Notes: generated by a model not told the origin, from the sequence alone. DNA of 64,000 bases from Flaccisagitta enflata (GCA_965153355.1 OZ231127.1:99882001-99946000), one strand, 5' to 3'; positions 14,779-27,256 are shown, counted from the stretch's first letter. A program made the numbers and translations.

Positions 14779-14798
14779 GACGTGTGCTCTTCCGATCT
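14779..14798 (+). other. Illumina adapter fragment, 20 nt exact
   Basis: GACGTGTGCTCTTCCGATCT is a 20-nt exact match to the 3' part of the TruSeq read-2 adapter, 85 bp after the first fragment and joined directly to TGATGATTTTATTTTGAGG of a monomer. Untrimmed short reads must have been built into the consensus here. Confidence 0.97.
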
Positions 14799-17047
14799 TG
14801 ATGATTTTATTTTGAGGTTGAACCTCTCCTAAAGGGATATAAGGCTGGTCTGATGGTGGTCTGATGATTTCATTTTGAGGTTGAATCTCTTCTAGAGGGA
14901 TAAAGGGCTGGTCTGATGGTGTTCTGATGATTTTATTTTTAGGTTAAACCTCTTATACAATGATAACTGCCTGGTCTGATGGTGGTCTGATGTGATTTGC
15001 CTTTGAGGTTGAAATCTTCGAGAGGGATATAAGGCTGGTCTGATATTGGTCTGATGATTTAATTTTATTTTGAGGTTGAACCTCTCTGAGAGGGATATAG
15101 GGCTGGTCTGATGGTGGTCTGATGATTTTATTTTGAGGTTGAACCTCTCCTAGAGGGATATAAGGTTGATCTGATTGTGTCTGATGATTTTATTTTGGGT
15201 TGAATCTCTTATATAATGATAACTGCTTGGTCTGATGGTGGTCTGATGATTTTATTTTGAGGTTGAACCTCTCCTAGAGGGATAAAGGCCTGGTCTGATG
15301 GTGGTCTGGCGGATTTTATTTTTAGGTTGAACCTCTTCTAGAAGGATATGGGGCTGGTCTGATGGTGGTCTGATGATTTTATTTTTTGAGGTTGAACTCT
15401 TCTAGAGGGATAAAGGGCTGGTCTGATGGTGGTCTGATGATTTTATTTTGAGGCTGAACCTCTCCTAAAGGGATATAAGGCTGGTCTGATGGTGGTCTGA
15501 TGATTTTATTTTGAGGTGCTTGAACCCTCTGGCATAACAATGATAACTGCCTGATCTGATGGTGATCTGATGATTTTGTTTTGAGGTTGAACCTCTCCTA
15601 GAGGGATATAGGGCTGGTCTGATGGTGGTCTGATGATTTTATTTTGAGGTTGAACCTCTTCTAGAGGACATAGGGCTGGTCTGATGGTGGTCTGATGATT
15701 TTGCTTTGATGTTGAAACTCTCCTAGAGGGATAAAGGGCTGGTCTGATGGTGGTCTGATGATTTTATTTTGACGTTGAACTCTTAAGTACAATGATAACT
15801 GCCCTGCCTGACGGTGGTCTGACAATTCTAGGCTTGAAAGCTGAAACTCTTATACAATGATAAATTTACCTGGTCTATGGTGGTCTGATGATTTTATTTT
15901 GAGGTTGAACTCCTCTTATACAATGATAACTACTCGGGTCTGGATGGGTGGTCTGATGATTTTATTTTGAGGTTGAACCTCTCATCGAATGATAAATGCC
16001 TGTCTGATGGTGGTCTGATGATTTTATTTTTGATGTTGAACCTCTCCTAGAGGGATATAGGGCTGGTCTGATGGTGGTCTGATGATTTTATTTTGAGGTT
16101 GAACTTCTTATAGAGGGATATAGGGCTGGTCTGATGGTGGTCTGACAGATCCTTATTTTGAGGCTGAACTCTCCTAGAGTGGATATAAGGCTGGTCTGAT
16201 GGTGGGTCTGATGATTTTATTTTGAGGTTGAACCTCTGATATAATGATAACTGCCTGGTCTGATGGTATCTGATGTGATTCTTTATTTTTGAGGTTGAAC
16301 CTCCTCCAAAGGGATATAAGGCTGGTCTGATGGTGGTCTGGTGATTTTATTTTGAGGTTGAACTTATAATGATAACTGCCTTGTCTGATGGTGGTCTGAT
16401 GATTTTATTTTTGAGGTTGAACCTCTCCTAGAGGGATATAAGGCTGGTCTGATGGTGGTCTGATGATTTTATTTTTTGAGGTTGAACCCCTTCTAGAGGG
16501 ACAGAAGCTAAGGTCTGGATGGTGGCTTCTTCTGATGATTTTATTTTGAGGTTGAACCTCTCGTAGAGGGACATAAGGCTGGTCTGATGGTGGTCTGATG
16601 ATTTTTATTTTGAGGTTGAACCTCTTCTATATAATGATAACTGCTTGGTCTTGATGGTGGTCTGATGATTTTATTTTGAGGCTGAACCTCTCCTAGAGGG
16701 ATATAAGGCTGGTCTGATGGTGGTCTGATGTTTGATTTTATTCCTGAGACTGAACTTATACAATGATAACTGCCTGGTCTGATAATGGTGGTCTGATGAT
16801 TTTATTTGAGGTTGAACCTCTCAGAGGGATATAAGGCTGGTCAGATGATGGTGGTCTGATGATTTTATTTAGGTTGAACCTCTTCTAGAGGGATATGGGG
16901 CTGGTCTGATGGTGGTCTGATGATTTTATTTTGAGGTTGAACCTCTTCTAGAGGGATATAAGGCTGGTCTGATGGTGGTCTGATGATTTTATTTTGAGGT
17001 TGAACCTCTTATATAATGATAACTGCCTGGTCTGATGGTGGTCTGAT

Positions 17048-18510
17048 GATGTTATATTTAGGTTGAATCTCTTATAGAGGGATATAAGGCTGGTCTGATG
17101 GTGGTCTGATGATTTTATTTTGAGGTTGAACCTGTTCTAGAGGGATATAGGGCTGGTCTGATGGTGGTCTGATGATTTTATTTTGAGGTTGAACCTCTTC
17201 TAGAGGGATAAAGGGCTGGTCTGATGGTGGTCTGATGATTTTATTTTGAGGTTGAACCTCTCCTAAAGGGATATAAGGCTGGTCTGATGGTGGTCTGATG
17301 ATTTTATTTTGAGGTTGAACCTCTTCTAGAGGGATAAAGGGCTGGTCTGATGGTGGTCTGATGATTTTATTTTGAGGTTGAACATCTCCTAAAGGGATAT
17401 AAGGCTGGTCTGATGGTGGTCTGATGATTTTATTTTGAGGTTGAACCTCTTATATAATGATAACTGCCTGGTCTGATGGTGGTCTGAAGGTTTTTTTTTT
17501 AGGTTGAACCTCTCCTACAGGGATGTAAGGCTTGTCTGATGGTGGTCTGATGATTTTATTTTGAGGTTGAACCTCTTCTAGAGGAATATAGGGCTGGTCT
17601 GATGGTGGTCTGATGATTTTATTTTGAGGTTGAACCTCTCCTAGAGGGATATAAGGCTGGTCTGATGGTGGTCTGATGATTTTATTTTGAGGTTGAACCT
17701 CTTCTAGAGGGATATGGGGCTGGTCTGATGGTGGTCTGTTGATTTTATTTTGAGGTTGAACCTCTCCTAGAGGGATATAAGACTGGTCTGATGGTGGTCT
17801 GATGATTTTATTTTGAGGTTGAACCTCTTATATAATGATAACTGCCTGGTCTGATGGTGGTCTGATGATTTTATTTTGAGGTGGAACCTCTCCTAGAGGG
17901 ATATAAGGCTGGTCTGATGGTGGTCTGATGATTTTATTTTGAGGTTGAACCTCTTATACAATGATAACTGCCTGGTCTGATGGTGGTCTGATGATTTTAT
18001 TTTCAGGTTGAACCTCTCCTAGAGGGATATGGGGCTGGTCTGATGGTGGTCTGATGATTTTATTTTGAGGTTGAACCTCTTCTAGAGGGATATAAGGCTG
18101 GTCTGATGGTGGTCTGATGATTTTATTTTGAGGTTGAACCTCTTATATAATGATAACTGCCTGGTCTGATGGTGGTCTGATGATTTTATTTTTAGGTTGA
18201 ATCTCTTATAGAGGGATATAAGGCTGGTCTGATGGTGGTCTGATGATTTTATTTTGAGGTTGAACCTGTTCTAGAGGGATATAGGGCTGGTCTGATGGTG
18301 GTCTGATGATTTTATTTTGAGGTTGAACCTCTTCTAGAGGGATAAAGGGCTGGTCTGATGGTGGTCTGATGATTTTATTTTGAGGTTGAACCTCTCCTAA
18401 AGGGATATAAGGCTGGTCTGATGGTGGTCTGATGATTTTATTTTGAGGTTGAACCTCTTCTAGAGGGATAAAGGGCTGGTCTGATGGTGGTCTGATGATT
18501 TTATTTTGAT
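17048..18510. repeat. higher-order unit copy 2 in satellite
   Basis: Partner of 11,507-12,970. Just downstream, 18,511 to about 19,000 matches the stretch around 3,056-3,540 instead (offset 15,455), sharing GATATAGAGCTGG and the shortened CTGATGATGGTCTG monomer. The right part of block 2 is therefore a mosaic of segments found elsewhere in the array. Confidence 0.8.
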
Positions 18511-20460
18511 GTTGAACCTTTCCTAGAGGGATATAGAGCTGGTCTGATGGTGGTCTGATGATTTTATTTTGAGGTTGAACCTCTTATACAATGATAACTA
18601 CCTGGTCTGATGATGGTCTGATGATTTTATTTTTAGGTTGAACCTCTTATACAATGATAACTGCCTGGTCTGATGGTGGTCTGATGATTTTATTTTGAGG
18701 TTGAACCTCTTATACAATGATAACTACCTGGTCTGATGGTGGTCTGATGATTTTATTTTGAGGTTGAACCTCTTATACAATGATAACTGCCTGGTCTGAT
18801 GGTGGTCTGATGATTTTATTTTTAGGTTGAATCTCTTATAGAGGGATATAAGGCTGGTCTGATGGTGGTCTGATGATTTTATTTTGAGGTTGAACCTGTT
18901 CTAGAGGGATATAGGGCTGGTCTGATGGTGGTCTGATGATTTTATTTTGAGGTTGAACCTCTCGTAGAGGGATATAAGGCTGGTCTGATGGTGGTCTGAT
19001 GATTTTATTTTGAGGTTGAACCTCTCATACAATGATAACTGCCTGGTCTGATGGTGGTCTGATGATTTTATTTTGAGGTTGAACCTCTCCTAGAGGGATA
19101 TAAGGATGGTCTGATGGTGGTCTGATGATTTTATCTTAAGGTTGAACCTCTCTTAGAGGGATATAGGGCTGGTCTGATGGTGGTCTGATGATTTTATTTT
19201 GAGGTTGAACCTCTCCTAGAGGGATATAAGGCTGGTCTGATGGTGGTCTGATGATTTTATTTTGAGGTTGAACCTCTTCTAGAGGGATATGGGGCTGGTC
19301 TGATGGTGGTCTGATGATTTTATTTTGAGGTTGAACCTCTCCTAGAGGGATAGAAGGCTGGTCTGATGGTGGTCTGATGATTTTATTTTGAGGTTGAACC
19401 TCTTCTAGAGGGATATGGGGCTGGTCTGATGGTGGTCTGATGATTTTATTTTGAGGTTGGACCTCTCCTAGAGGGATATAAGGCTGGTCTGATGGTGGTC
19501 TGATGATTTTATTTTGAGGTTGAACCTCTTATACAATGATAACTGCCTGGTCTGATGGTGGTCTGATGATTTTATTTTGAGGTTGAACCTCTTGGGGGAT
19601 ATAAGGATGGTCTGATGGCGGTCTGATGATTTTATTTTATGTTTAACCTGTTTTAGAGGGATATAGGGCTGGTCTGATGGTGGTCTGATGATTTTATTTT
19701 GAGGTTGAACCTCTTAGAGGATATAAGGCTGGTCTGATGGTGGTCCGATGATTTTATTTTGAGGTTGAACCTTTTATACAATGATAACTGCCTGGTCTGA
19801 TGGTGGTCTGATGATTTTATTTTCGGGGTTGAACCTCTCCAGAGGGATATAAGGATGGTCTGATGTTGGTCTGATGATTTTATTTTGAGGTTGAACCTCT
19901 TCTAGAGGGATATAGGGCTGGTCTGATGGTGGTCTGATGATTTTATTTTGAGGTTGAACCTCTCCTAGGGTTATGTGGTCTGATGGTGGTCTGATGATTC
20001 TATTTTGAGGTTGAACCTCTTATATAATGATAACTGCCTGGTCTGATGGTAGTCTGATGATTTTTTTGGTTGAATCTCTTATAGAGGGATATAAGGTTGG
20101 TCTGATGGTGGTCCATGATTTTATTTTGAGGTTGAACCTGTTCAGAGGATATAGGGCTGGTCTGATTTGGTCTGATGATTTTATTTGAGGTTGAACCTCA
20201 TACAATCATAACTGCCTGGTCTGATGGTGGTCTGATGATTTTATTTTGAGGTTGAACCTCTCCCAGAGGGATATAAGGCTGGTTTGATGGTGGTCTGATG
20301 ATTTTATTTGGAGGTTGAACCTCTTCTAGAGGGATATAGGGCTGGTCTGATGGTGGTCTGATGATTTTATTTTGAGATTGAACCACAATGAGGTTATTAG
20401 TGGTCTGATGGTGGTCTGATGATTTTATTTCTGGATCTAGCTTTGATTCAAAAAAAGCTA

Positions 20461-20567
20461 AACTGGTCTGATGCTGGTCTGCTAGATAATACAGATTTTA
20501 TTTTATGTTCTTGAGATTCATCCTCTAAAATGGTCTGATGACAGCTGGTCTGCTAAAAAACCACTGC
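20461..20567. other. right border of the satellite
   Basis: Satellite words (GGTCTGATG, GGTCTGCTA) become sparse and mix with unrelated sequence before the left arm of the first foldback element begins. The border word at 20,427-20,457 is also found within the array at 8,915. Confidence 0.6.
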
Positions 20568-20999
20568 CGAGATTTTGCACCATTTTCCAGATCATTGAAT
20601 TTTTCTTCCATTTTTCTTATTTCACTTGTTTTGCTCATAACTTTTGAACGAATAAAGCTAGAAATGCCAGATTGGTCCCATTTGAAAGAACTTTTCAAGA
20701 TCTTTAAAACCGTCACCAATTTTTTGTCTATTCCTTGAAAAAACCGTCTTTATAGGCTGTCAAACATAAGCATTGTCATGGGGACTTCCGAGGATTTTCC
20801 CACCATCAGATTTTTCATGGTCTCATCCTGTTTTTACATGCATTCTCCGATATCTGCAAGGGGCTTTGTCTCTTGGCTAGCCTGCTGATTTTTCCAATGG
20901 TTAATCTGTCCATCTGTCAGTTTATCTATCAGGGAGACTGTGAAACATTGCAAAAAATTGAGCAGATTTATTGGGCCGATGTCCTGTTTGGGAATTTCG

Positions 21000-21432
21000 A
21001 GATATCTGTCCATCTGTCCTTCCGTCCCCCCCCCCCCTTGGCCATGGAAGCCTCAACTTTGCAGTCTCAGGCCTGATTTTGGCTCTCTGAGCCCTTAAAT
21101 TAGCCCTTTGAGATCTCAATTTAGCCCTAGAGAGCTCATATAAGCTCTCCAGACCTGATATCTGCCCTCAAGACCTCAAATCCACCCTCCAGGCCTCAAA
21201 TCAACTCTTCAGACCTCAATTCTGTCCTCTAGGCCTCAAGCCTGCCCCCCTAACTTTAAAGCACTAAATTCTGCCATCCCAACTTCAAATCCGCCTCAGA
21301 ACATCTCAAAATTCACCCCTGTGTCCTACAAGATATCAGCCCTTTAGGGCCGCTGCCCTGCTCTCACTCCACTACTTAACTTGATCACTCAAAGCAGGGC
21401 ATCGGGTACCGCTGACCATGTGCGATCGTTGG
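21000..21432 (-). repeat. GCAGGGCAGCGGCCC module with 20-bp minisatellite
   Basis: Reads on the minus strand as a border GGTCAGCGGTACCCGATGCC, then GCAGGGCAGCGGCCC-like core, then a tail of 20-bp units. On the plus strand the tail appears as CCCTCCAGGCCTCAAATCAA units at 21,060-21,300 next to CTGTCCATCTGTCC repeats. The same order of parts recurs in the window in both orientations. Non-coding. Confidence 0.75.
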
Positions 21433-21599
21433 ATGACTAGTTTTATGGTCTAATCCTGTTTTTATATGCATTCTTGAATATCTGCGAGGGGTTTTGTCTC
21501 TTGGCAAGTCTGTTGATTTTTCCAATGGTTAATCTGCCCAATTGTCGGTTCATCTATCACGAAAATTGTGAAACATTGCAAAAAAATGCCAATGTCCTG

Positions 21600-22112
21600 T
21601 AGAACACGGGGAATTTCCAGACGTCTGTCCTTCTGTCTGTTTTTCCTTTCGGCCTTCTGTTCCTCCCCCCATCAGCCCTCATGGCCTCAAATTTGCCCTC
21701 CAAGCCCTTGATTTAGCCCTCCAGGCCTCAAGTTGGCCTTCCAGGCTTCATATCAGCCCCCCCCGGCTTCAGATCTGACCTCCAAACCTCAAATCTGCCC
21801 TCTAGAACTTCAATTAGCCATCCAAGCATCATATCAGCCCTCCAAAGCTCAAATTTGCCTACCAAACCTCAAATCTGCTCTCCAAGCCTTAGTTCTGCCC
21901 TCCAGCCTTCAAATATGCCATCAGTGGCCTAAATCAGTCATGTAAAGCCTGAAATATGCCCTCTCAGGGCTTTTGAAAATTCTCCCCTGTGGTCTACAGG
22001 ATATTGGCCTTTCAGTGCCGCTGCCCTTCTCTCACTCCACTTCTTCACTGGATCACTCCTAGTAGGGCATTGGGTACTGCTGACCATGTGTGACCATGTG
22101 TGGATGACTAGT
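21600..22112 (-). repeat. second GCAGGGCAGCGGCCC module
   Basis: Same parts as the previous module: CCTGTAGAACACGGGG and TCTGTCC repeats at the left, 20-bp pyrimidine-rich units at 21,660-21,990, the GGGC core at about 22,010, and the border ACTGCTGACCATGTG at 22,076. The hairpin element at 22,113 abuts it. Confidence 0.75.
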
Positions 22113-22270
22113 TTTTTAGTCGCGGACACGCGACTCTACACCTTGCCGTGTCTGTCAGACCGTCGGTCCGTTGGTCCGTCCGAAATGTTTCTAAAATCGC
22201 GAGCGGCTTTTACATTGTTGCTCCTGCCAAACCGTCCGCGACTGGATTGCCGAGTATCCGGCCTTGTTTT
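22113..22270 (-). mobile_element. hairpin-ended element, subfamily 1
   Basis: On the plus strand it starts TTTTTTAG with hairpin AGTCGCG-gaca-CGCGACT (22,118-22,135), then a GGTCCG tract, and ends CCGGCCTTGTTTT. The reverse copy of the hairpin word lies near the far end (TCCGCGACTGG at 22,235). Its body is shared with 32,821-32,986 and 36,912-37,129, including the stretch GCTCCTGCCAAACCGTCCGC. No coding potential. Confidence 0.8.
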
Positions 22271-23450
22271 TTTAACAGCAGCCTCAATGGACAAATTTCT
22301 AGAAGAACACAATGGAAATTACATAACACCCCTGACATAATTAGGCGAACTGGGAACACATGCCCTAGAGGGTGAAATATTGGCCCAAGCTCTTCAAGAT
22401 TTGACATAGAGATAGCTAAAATGTCATATTTTAACATAATAGAGCTACATAAGGCGATTATTCACTGGTAGAAGGGTGAGAAGGTGATAAGTCAGAAATG
22501 GCAAATCAGATTGTGACGGATTTTCCCAGAAATATTTTTACAAAAATATGGCACAACCCTACAGCTGTTTTTTGTGGCCTATACCCAAGTTTTTTGGCCT
22601 TTGATGGCTAAAAACTCATTCTGTAGATAAAACAAAGAGAGGAGGTCAAAGAAATGGGCAGGGCCAGCCCTTGAGGCTAAAAAAATGTGCAATAAGAAAC
22701 TTGGTAATGATGGACAAAGTGGAACTGTCTTTTATCAGAGAATGGCTATAAAATAGGATTTCAACCTATTCTTTTTGGTAATTTTGGCTGAACTTGGACG
22801 GAATTCACCTTAGTCCATATGTACATATCCCAAAGTACCATTTAAATCACTTTGTCAGGCTCAAATACATGAAATTCCACCCTAGTTAGGCTGCTATTGA
22901 TTACTCACAGCATTAATTTCATCAGACTCACTAGAACAGCTGTTTCAGATTCAAAATCAGCCATCATGAGTTTTTAGGAGGGCAGGTATGGGACATCGAA
23001 ACAAAGAGCCTTAATTCAGCCCCCTTGGGTTTCAAAAAAGCTCATTTAGACATTGAACAAGCCCTCTCAAACATAATCTAGGCTTTTCAGGCCTCTAATG
23101 AGCCCTCACTAGCCTGACCATGTGCGATCCTTGAATGACTAGTTAAACACTGTTTTGTTGCTTTATGGAGGAGAAAATCATAGATTTGGTAACACCACCC
23201 GATGAGTTGCGGGGAAGGAAATGGAAGGGGGGGGGGAAATTAATCAAAGGTCATGGAACTATATACACCCCTGAGTCAAAATACTAGTCGAAGACTTATA
23301 ATACTTTCAAGATGATGCTTAGCCCAGGAGAGTTGATTCAAGATCTGTGAAGACTGATTTGGGGCTAACACAATATGTTAGGCAATATGGGCAATATGTT
23401 GTCAGCAATAGCCACTTCCCTGCTTTGTATCTTGTGAACTGCAGTGAAAG
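22271..23450. other. interior of foldback I without recognised features
   Basis: About 1.2 kb of low-complexity, AT-rich sequence. The border word TGACCATGTGCGATCC, typical of the GCAGGGCAGCGGCCC modules, recurs at about 23,106. Nothing else is supportable. Confidence 0.5.
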
Positions 23451-23702
23451 GAAGCAGGGCAGCGGCCCCGAAGGGGACAAAGTCCAGTAGGACACAGGGG
23501 GACTTTGGTTCGTCTGTCCATCTGTCTGTCCATCCGTCTCCCCTAAACTCTTTCAGGCCTGAAATCTGCCCTATCAGGCCTGAAATCTAGCCTATCAGGC
23601 CTGAAATATGCCCTCTCAAGCCTTTAATCTGCCTAAGATGGCAGATTTAAGGCCTGAGAGAGAAAATGCAGGCCTGAGGGAAGATTTTAGGCCTAATACA
23701 GT
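23451..23702 (+). repeat. GCAGGGCAGCGGCCC module, short
   Basis: GCAGGGCAGCGGCCCCGAAGG at 23,455 region, then the CTGTAGGACACAGGGG type word, TCTGTCCATCTGTC repeats, and a short block of 20-bp CTGAAATCTGCCCTATCAGG units. It ends at the nested palindrome. Confidence 0.7.
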
Positions 23703-24431
23703 ATGATCCATCTCATTTGCAACATTTCATGGGGACATAACTGAAAAAGTAATAGAGATAATCTAAATTTGAAAAAAGTTCCTGAAAGATAAAGTCAATG
23801 CATTTTATAAAATGAGACTCCCAGGATTTTTTCACAAAAATTTGGTCCTTGGAACATTTATAGAATGAGAAAACAAAAACTTGGACTGTTTCCCTTTAAA
23901 TTGCTCTCATTTCTAAACAAATTGAGCTACAGATACCAGATTGGTCTCAAATGGAAGATATTTTGATGTAGTTTTTGGGACAGCTTGAGTTGAAATGCTT
24001 ATTTGATGCTTCAATTGGATTTTTAAACTGTGAATCAACTGTTGAACAAAATTTTTGTTGAAACATTATTTTTTTTATGCCTCATGAGATATGCCATTGA
24101 AAAAAAGTTTTCCTGTTTGTATTTCTTAAAACTATTGTAAATTAGCTTTAATTTGAGACCAATCTGGTATTTATAGCTCAATCTGTTTAGAAATAAGAGC
24201 AATTTAAAGAGAAACTGTTCCGCCAAAAACTTAAAATAATGGTGTTTTTTGCTGATTTTAAACAACATTTTGTCTTTGGTGAAAAGATATAGTTTTTTGT
24301 AAAAAAGTCCTAGGAGTTACACATCATAAAATGCATCACCATCATCGCTTAGGAACTTTTTTCAGATTTAGATTATCTCTATTACTTTTGGAGATATGTC
24401 CTCATGAAATGTTGCAAACGAGATGAATTAT
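23703..24431. mobile_element. nested inverted-repeat element in foldback I
   Basis: Arms of about 280 bp face each other. The left arm (23,703-23,980) has ATCTCATTTGCAACATTTCA, TAATAGAGATAATCTAAAT and CCAGATTGGTCTCAA; the right arm (about 24,150-24,431) has their reverse complements. Each arm carries the CCAGATTGGTC motif found in other inverted-repeat elements here. No TIR-proximal duplication could be fixed. Confidence 0.75.
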
Positions 24432-24446
24432 ACTGTAGTTGCAAAA

Positions 24447-24812
24447 GCATTAGATGGTAAGCGGTACTCGTGCCCTGCCTAAGAAGGTTGTGGTTGAAGC
24501 TGAGGGGGAAGCAGGGCAGCGGCCCTGAAGGGATGGATGACCTGCTTTCGCATGTATGGGGGATTTTCTCCTTCTCCTCCGTCCTCCCCCTCCTCTTACT
24601 CAGATTTTAGCCTCAAGGCCCAAATCCCAGCCTCAAGGCCCAAATCCCGGTCTTGGGTCTCAAGGCTGGGATTTGGGTCCCAAGGCTGGAATTCAGGCCT
24701 TGAGGCTAGGATTTGAGCTATAGGGGGGGAGGTAGAAGAAGAAGAAAGAGAAAATCCCCAATATGTGTGAAAGCATAGGTCATCGACCCCTTTGAGGCCG
24801 CTGCCCAAAAGA
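24447..24812. mobile_element. inverted-repeat element of the GCAGGGCAGCGGCCC family
   Basis: Left half: GGTAAGCGGTACTCG, GCAGGGCAGCGGCCC, GATGACCTGCTTTCG, then ATTTTCTCCTTCTCCTCC. Right half: the reverse order, AAGAAGAAAGAGAAAATCCCC, then AAAGCATAGGTCATCGACCC and GGCCGCTGCCC. The middle is CCTCAAGGCCCAAATCCC-type units. A second copy with the same plan lies at 53,698-54,150. Confidence 0.75.
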
Positions 24813-25179
24813 GCAGATTTAGGGCTTGAGAGGGCAGATCTCAGGCCTGATAGAGTAGATTTCAGGCCTCATAGGGTAGATTTCAGAACTGGTACGGCAG
24901 ATTTTAGGCCTGAGAGGGCTGGGGCTGACGGGCAGACAAACGAACAGAAAAATGAACAGGATGGAATAGGCTGGGGGGCTGATATAAAGCGTGGAAGGCT
25001 GATTTGAGGCCTGGAGGGCTAAATTGAGGGCTGGGGGGGGGCAAATTTGAGGTCTTAATGGGAAAAGGGGGGATAGAAGGACGGATGGAAGGAAGGACGG
25101 ACATCTGGAAATTCCCCTATGTTTTACAAGACATTGGTCCTTTGGGGCCACTGCCCAAAAAAGGGGGATGTTTTCTGCT
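24813..25179. repeat. purine-rich 20-bp minisatellite
   Basis: Units such as GGGCTTGAGAGGGCAGATCT and CAGGCCTGATAGAGTAGATT, about 20 bp each, then GGACGGA-type repeats and the GGCCACTGCCCAAAA core at about 25,144. This is the opposite orientation to the module at 21,000-21,432, in keeping with the inverted arms of foldback I. Confidence 0.75.
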
Positions 25180-25891
25180 CATTTTTTTGCAATGTTTCAC
25201 AATCTCCCTGATCGATGAACAGACTGTTGAACAGATTAACCATTGGAAAAATCAACAAACTAGCCAAGAGACAAAGCCCCTCGCATATATTCGAGAATGC
25301 ATGTAAAAACAGGATGAGACCATGAAAAAACTGATGGTGGGAAAATCCTCGGAAATCCTCATGACAATGCTTATGTTTGACAGTCTATAAAGACGGTTTT
25401 TTTCAAGGAATTGACAAAAAATTGGTGACGATTTTAAAGATCTTGAAAAGATCTTTCAAATGGGACCAATCTGGCAAAACAAGTGAAATAAAGAAAATGG
25501 AAGAAAAATTCAATGATCTGGAAAATGGTGCAAAATCTCCATAACAATGCTTATGTTTGACAGCTTATAACTCGATAGTTTTTTAATGGATCTCAAAAAA
25601 ATTGGTGACGGTTGGAAAGATCTTGAAAAGATCTTTTAAATGGGACCAATCTGGTATTTCCAACTTTAAGCGTTTAAAAGTTATGAGCAAATCAAGGGAC
25701 ATTGTCCAAAAGAGGGAAAGTTTTATGGCCTGTACCAACCACCCAGAAAAAAATGAGAATTAAAAAAAAGGCGCTCTTGGAATTATTTTGAAACCTTTTG
25801 ACATGGATTATACCTGGGCTGGACCACCAGAAACCATGAAAAAAGTGGCAGTAATCCTAGTTTAAAGTTAGCGGTGGAGATCCAGAGCAGT

Positions 25892-26570
<679 letters not shown>

Positions 26571-27163
26571 TGTAAAAAGTATTTTTTATGTCGCATGCTA
26601 CACAACTTTATGCCCTGCTTTGTCTGTCTGTTGGTTGGTCGGTTGGTCAGTTGGTCGGTCAGTTGGTCGGTCATAAAAGATTGTCAATGTCTGTTGAACT
26701 CATTTTTGTTTTTGTTTAGGGCCCATAATTGAGATTGATAAAAAAATGGGAAAAATGTGGAAAATGTGAAAAAATGAAAAAAGATTAAAAAATTCATAGC
26801 GCCTAAAGTATTGGTCCACCAGTGCCCTGCTTTTTTCCAGAAGGTGTAAAAAAGTGCCCTCTTTCACCCTGTACCAATTTCAACCCCAGCCCCGGGCGAG
26901 CCTAGTTCTGACCCAACTTCCTCAAATTGGCCCAAGCGAAAAAGGGAAATATTAATTACTAGCCTGGGACTCAAAAAATCGCAAAACCTTTTTCGATTTT
27001 TTTCCCAACAATGAGGGCGTGTTTCTAGTGAGCGCCAAAAACGCGTTTGTTCCCGTGGAACGCGATAACAGTGTGAACACATATTCAAGAATTTCAACTG
27101 TCCTACGAGGGAGTGAGCAAAGTGAGTGAGCGAGCCCGTGAACGGAGCGAGCGAGCGAAGCAC
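26571..27163. other. decayed hairpin element and unassigned sequence
   Basis: 26,590-26,680 has a decayed copy of the hairpin and tetranucleotide end (GTCGCATGCTACACAAC, then GGTTGGTCGG repeats). The rest shows no feature except a GAGCGAGCGAAG-rich stretch at 27,110-27,163, of a kind also seen at 34,940-35,030. Confidence 0.5.
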
Positions 27164-27256
27164 TATGAGCCAGATCAGCCCAGCTAAAGAAAATTCCCAT
27201 ACCCAGCCTCTAACCACCCAGAAACCACCCCAAAAGGCTCAAACCGCCTTCACTAT
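27164..27256 (+). repeat. 90-bp tandem repeat, left part
   Basis: One unit starting TATGAGCCAGATCAGCCC and ending CCGCCTTCAC, followed by TATG. The remaining units, in the same orientation, lie at 32,212-32,528 on the other side of foldback II. The frame across these units (30 residues per unit) is not supported as a gene. Confidence 0.92.

Larger units (their letters stand above)
8637..20460. repeat. 63-bp satellite array, block 2
   Basis: Same 63-bp monomer as block 1, roughly 190 copies by length. Regular stretches alternate with stretches full of small indels (about 8,640-10,600 and 13,260-16,900). It contains a near-exact 1.46-kb direct duplication and two stretches of sequencing adapter, both listed separately. 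A non-satellite word, ATTTCTGGATCTAGCTTTG followed by ATTC and an A run, occurs both inside the block at 8,915-8,944 and at its right border at 20,427-20,457. Confidence 0.96.
20568..25891. mobile_element. foldback element I (left end lost)
   Basis: The left arm (about 20,568-20,960) is repeated in inverse orientation at about 25,180-25,545. Shared blocks include CATGGTCTCATCCTG, the CCAATGGTTAATCTG stretch and the motif around AAATGCCAGATTGGTCCC. The right arm continues past the homology of the left one to about 25,891, ending CCAGAGCAGTG. That outer part matches the right end of foldback II, so the left arm of this copy has lost about 300 bp where it meets the satellite. The interior is nested repeats. 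No transposase frame is visible. Confidence 0.8.

Noticed and set aside
1-20460. CRISPR-like array of constant repeat plus variable spacer
   Set aside because: The variable part falls into only a few recurring classes and the whole 63 bp behaves as one drifting satellite monomer. The context is eukaryotic.
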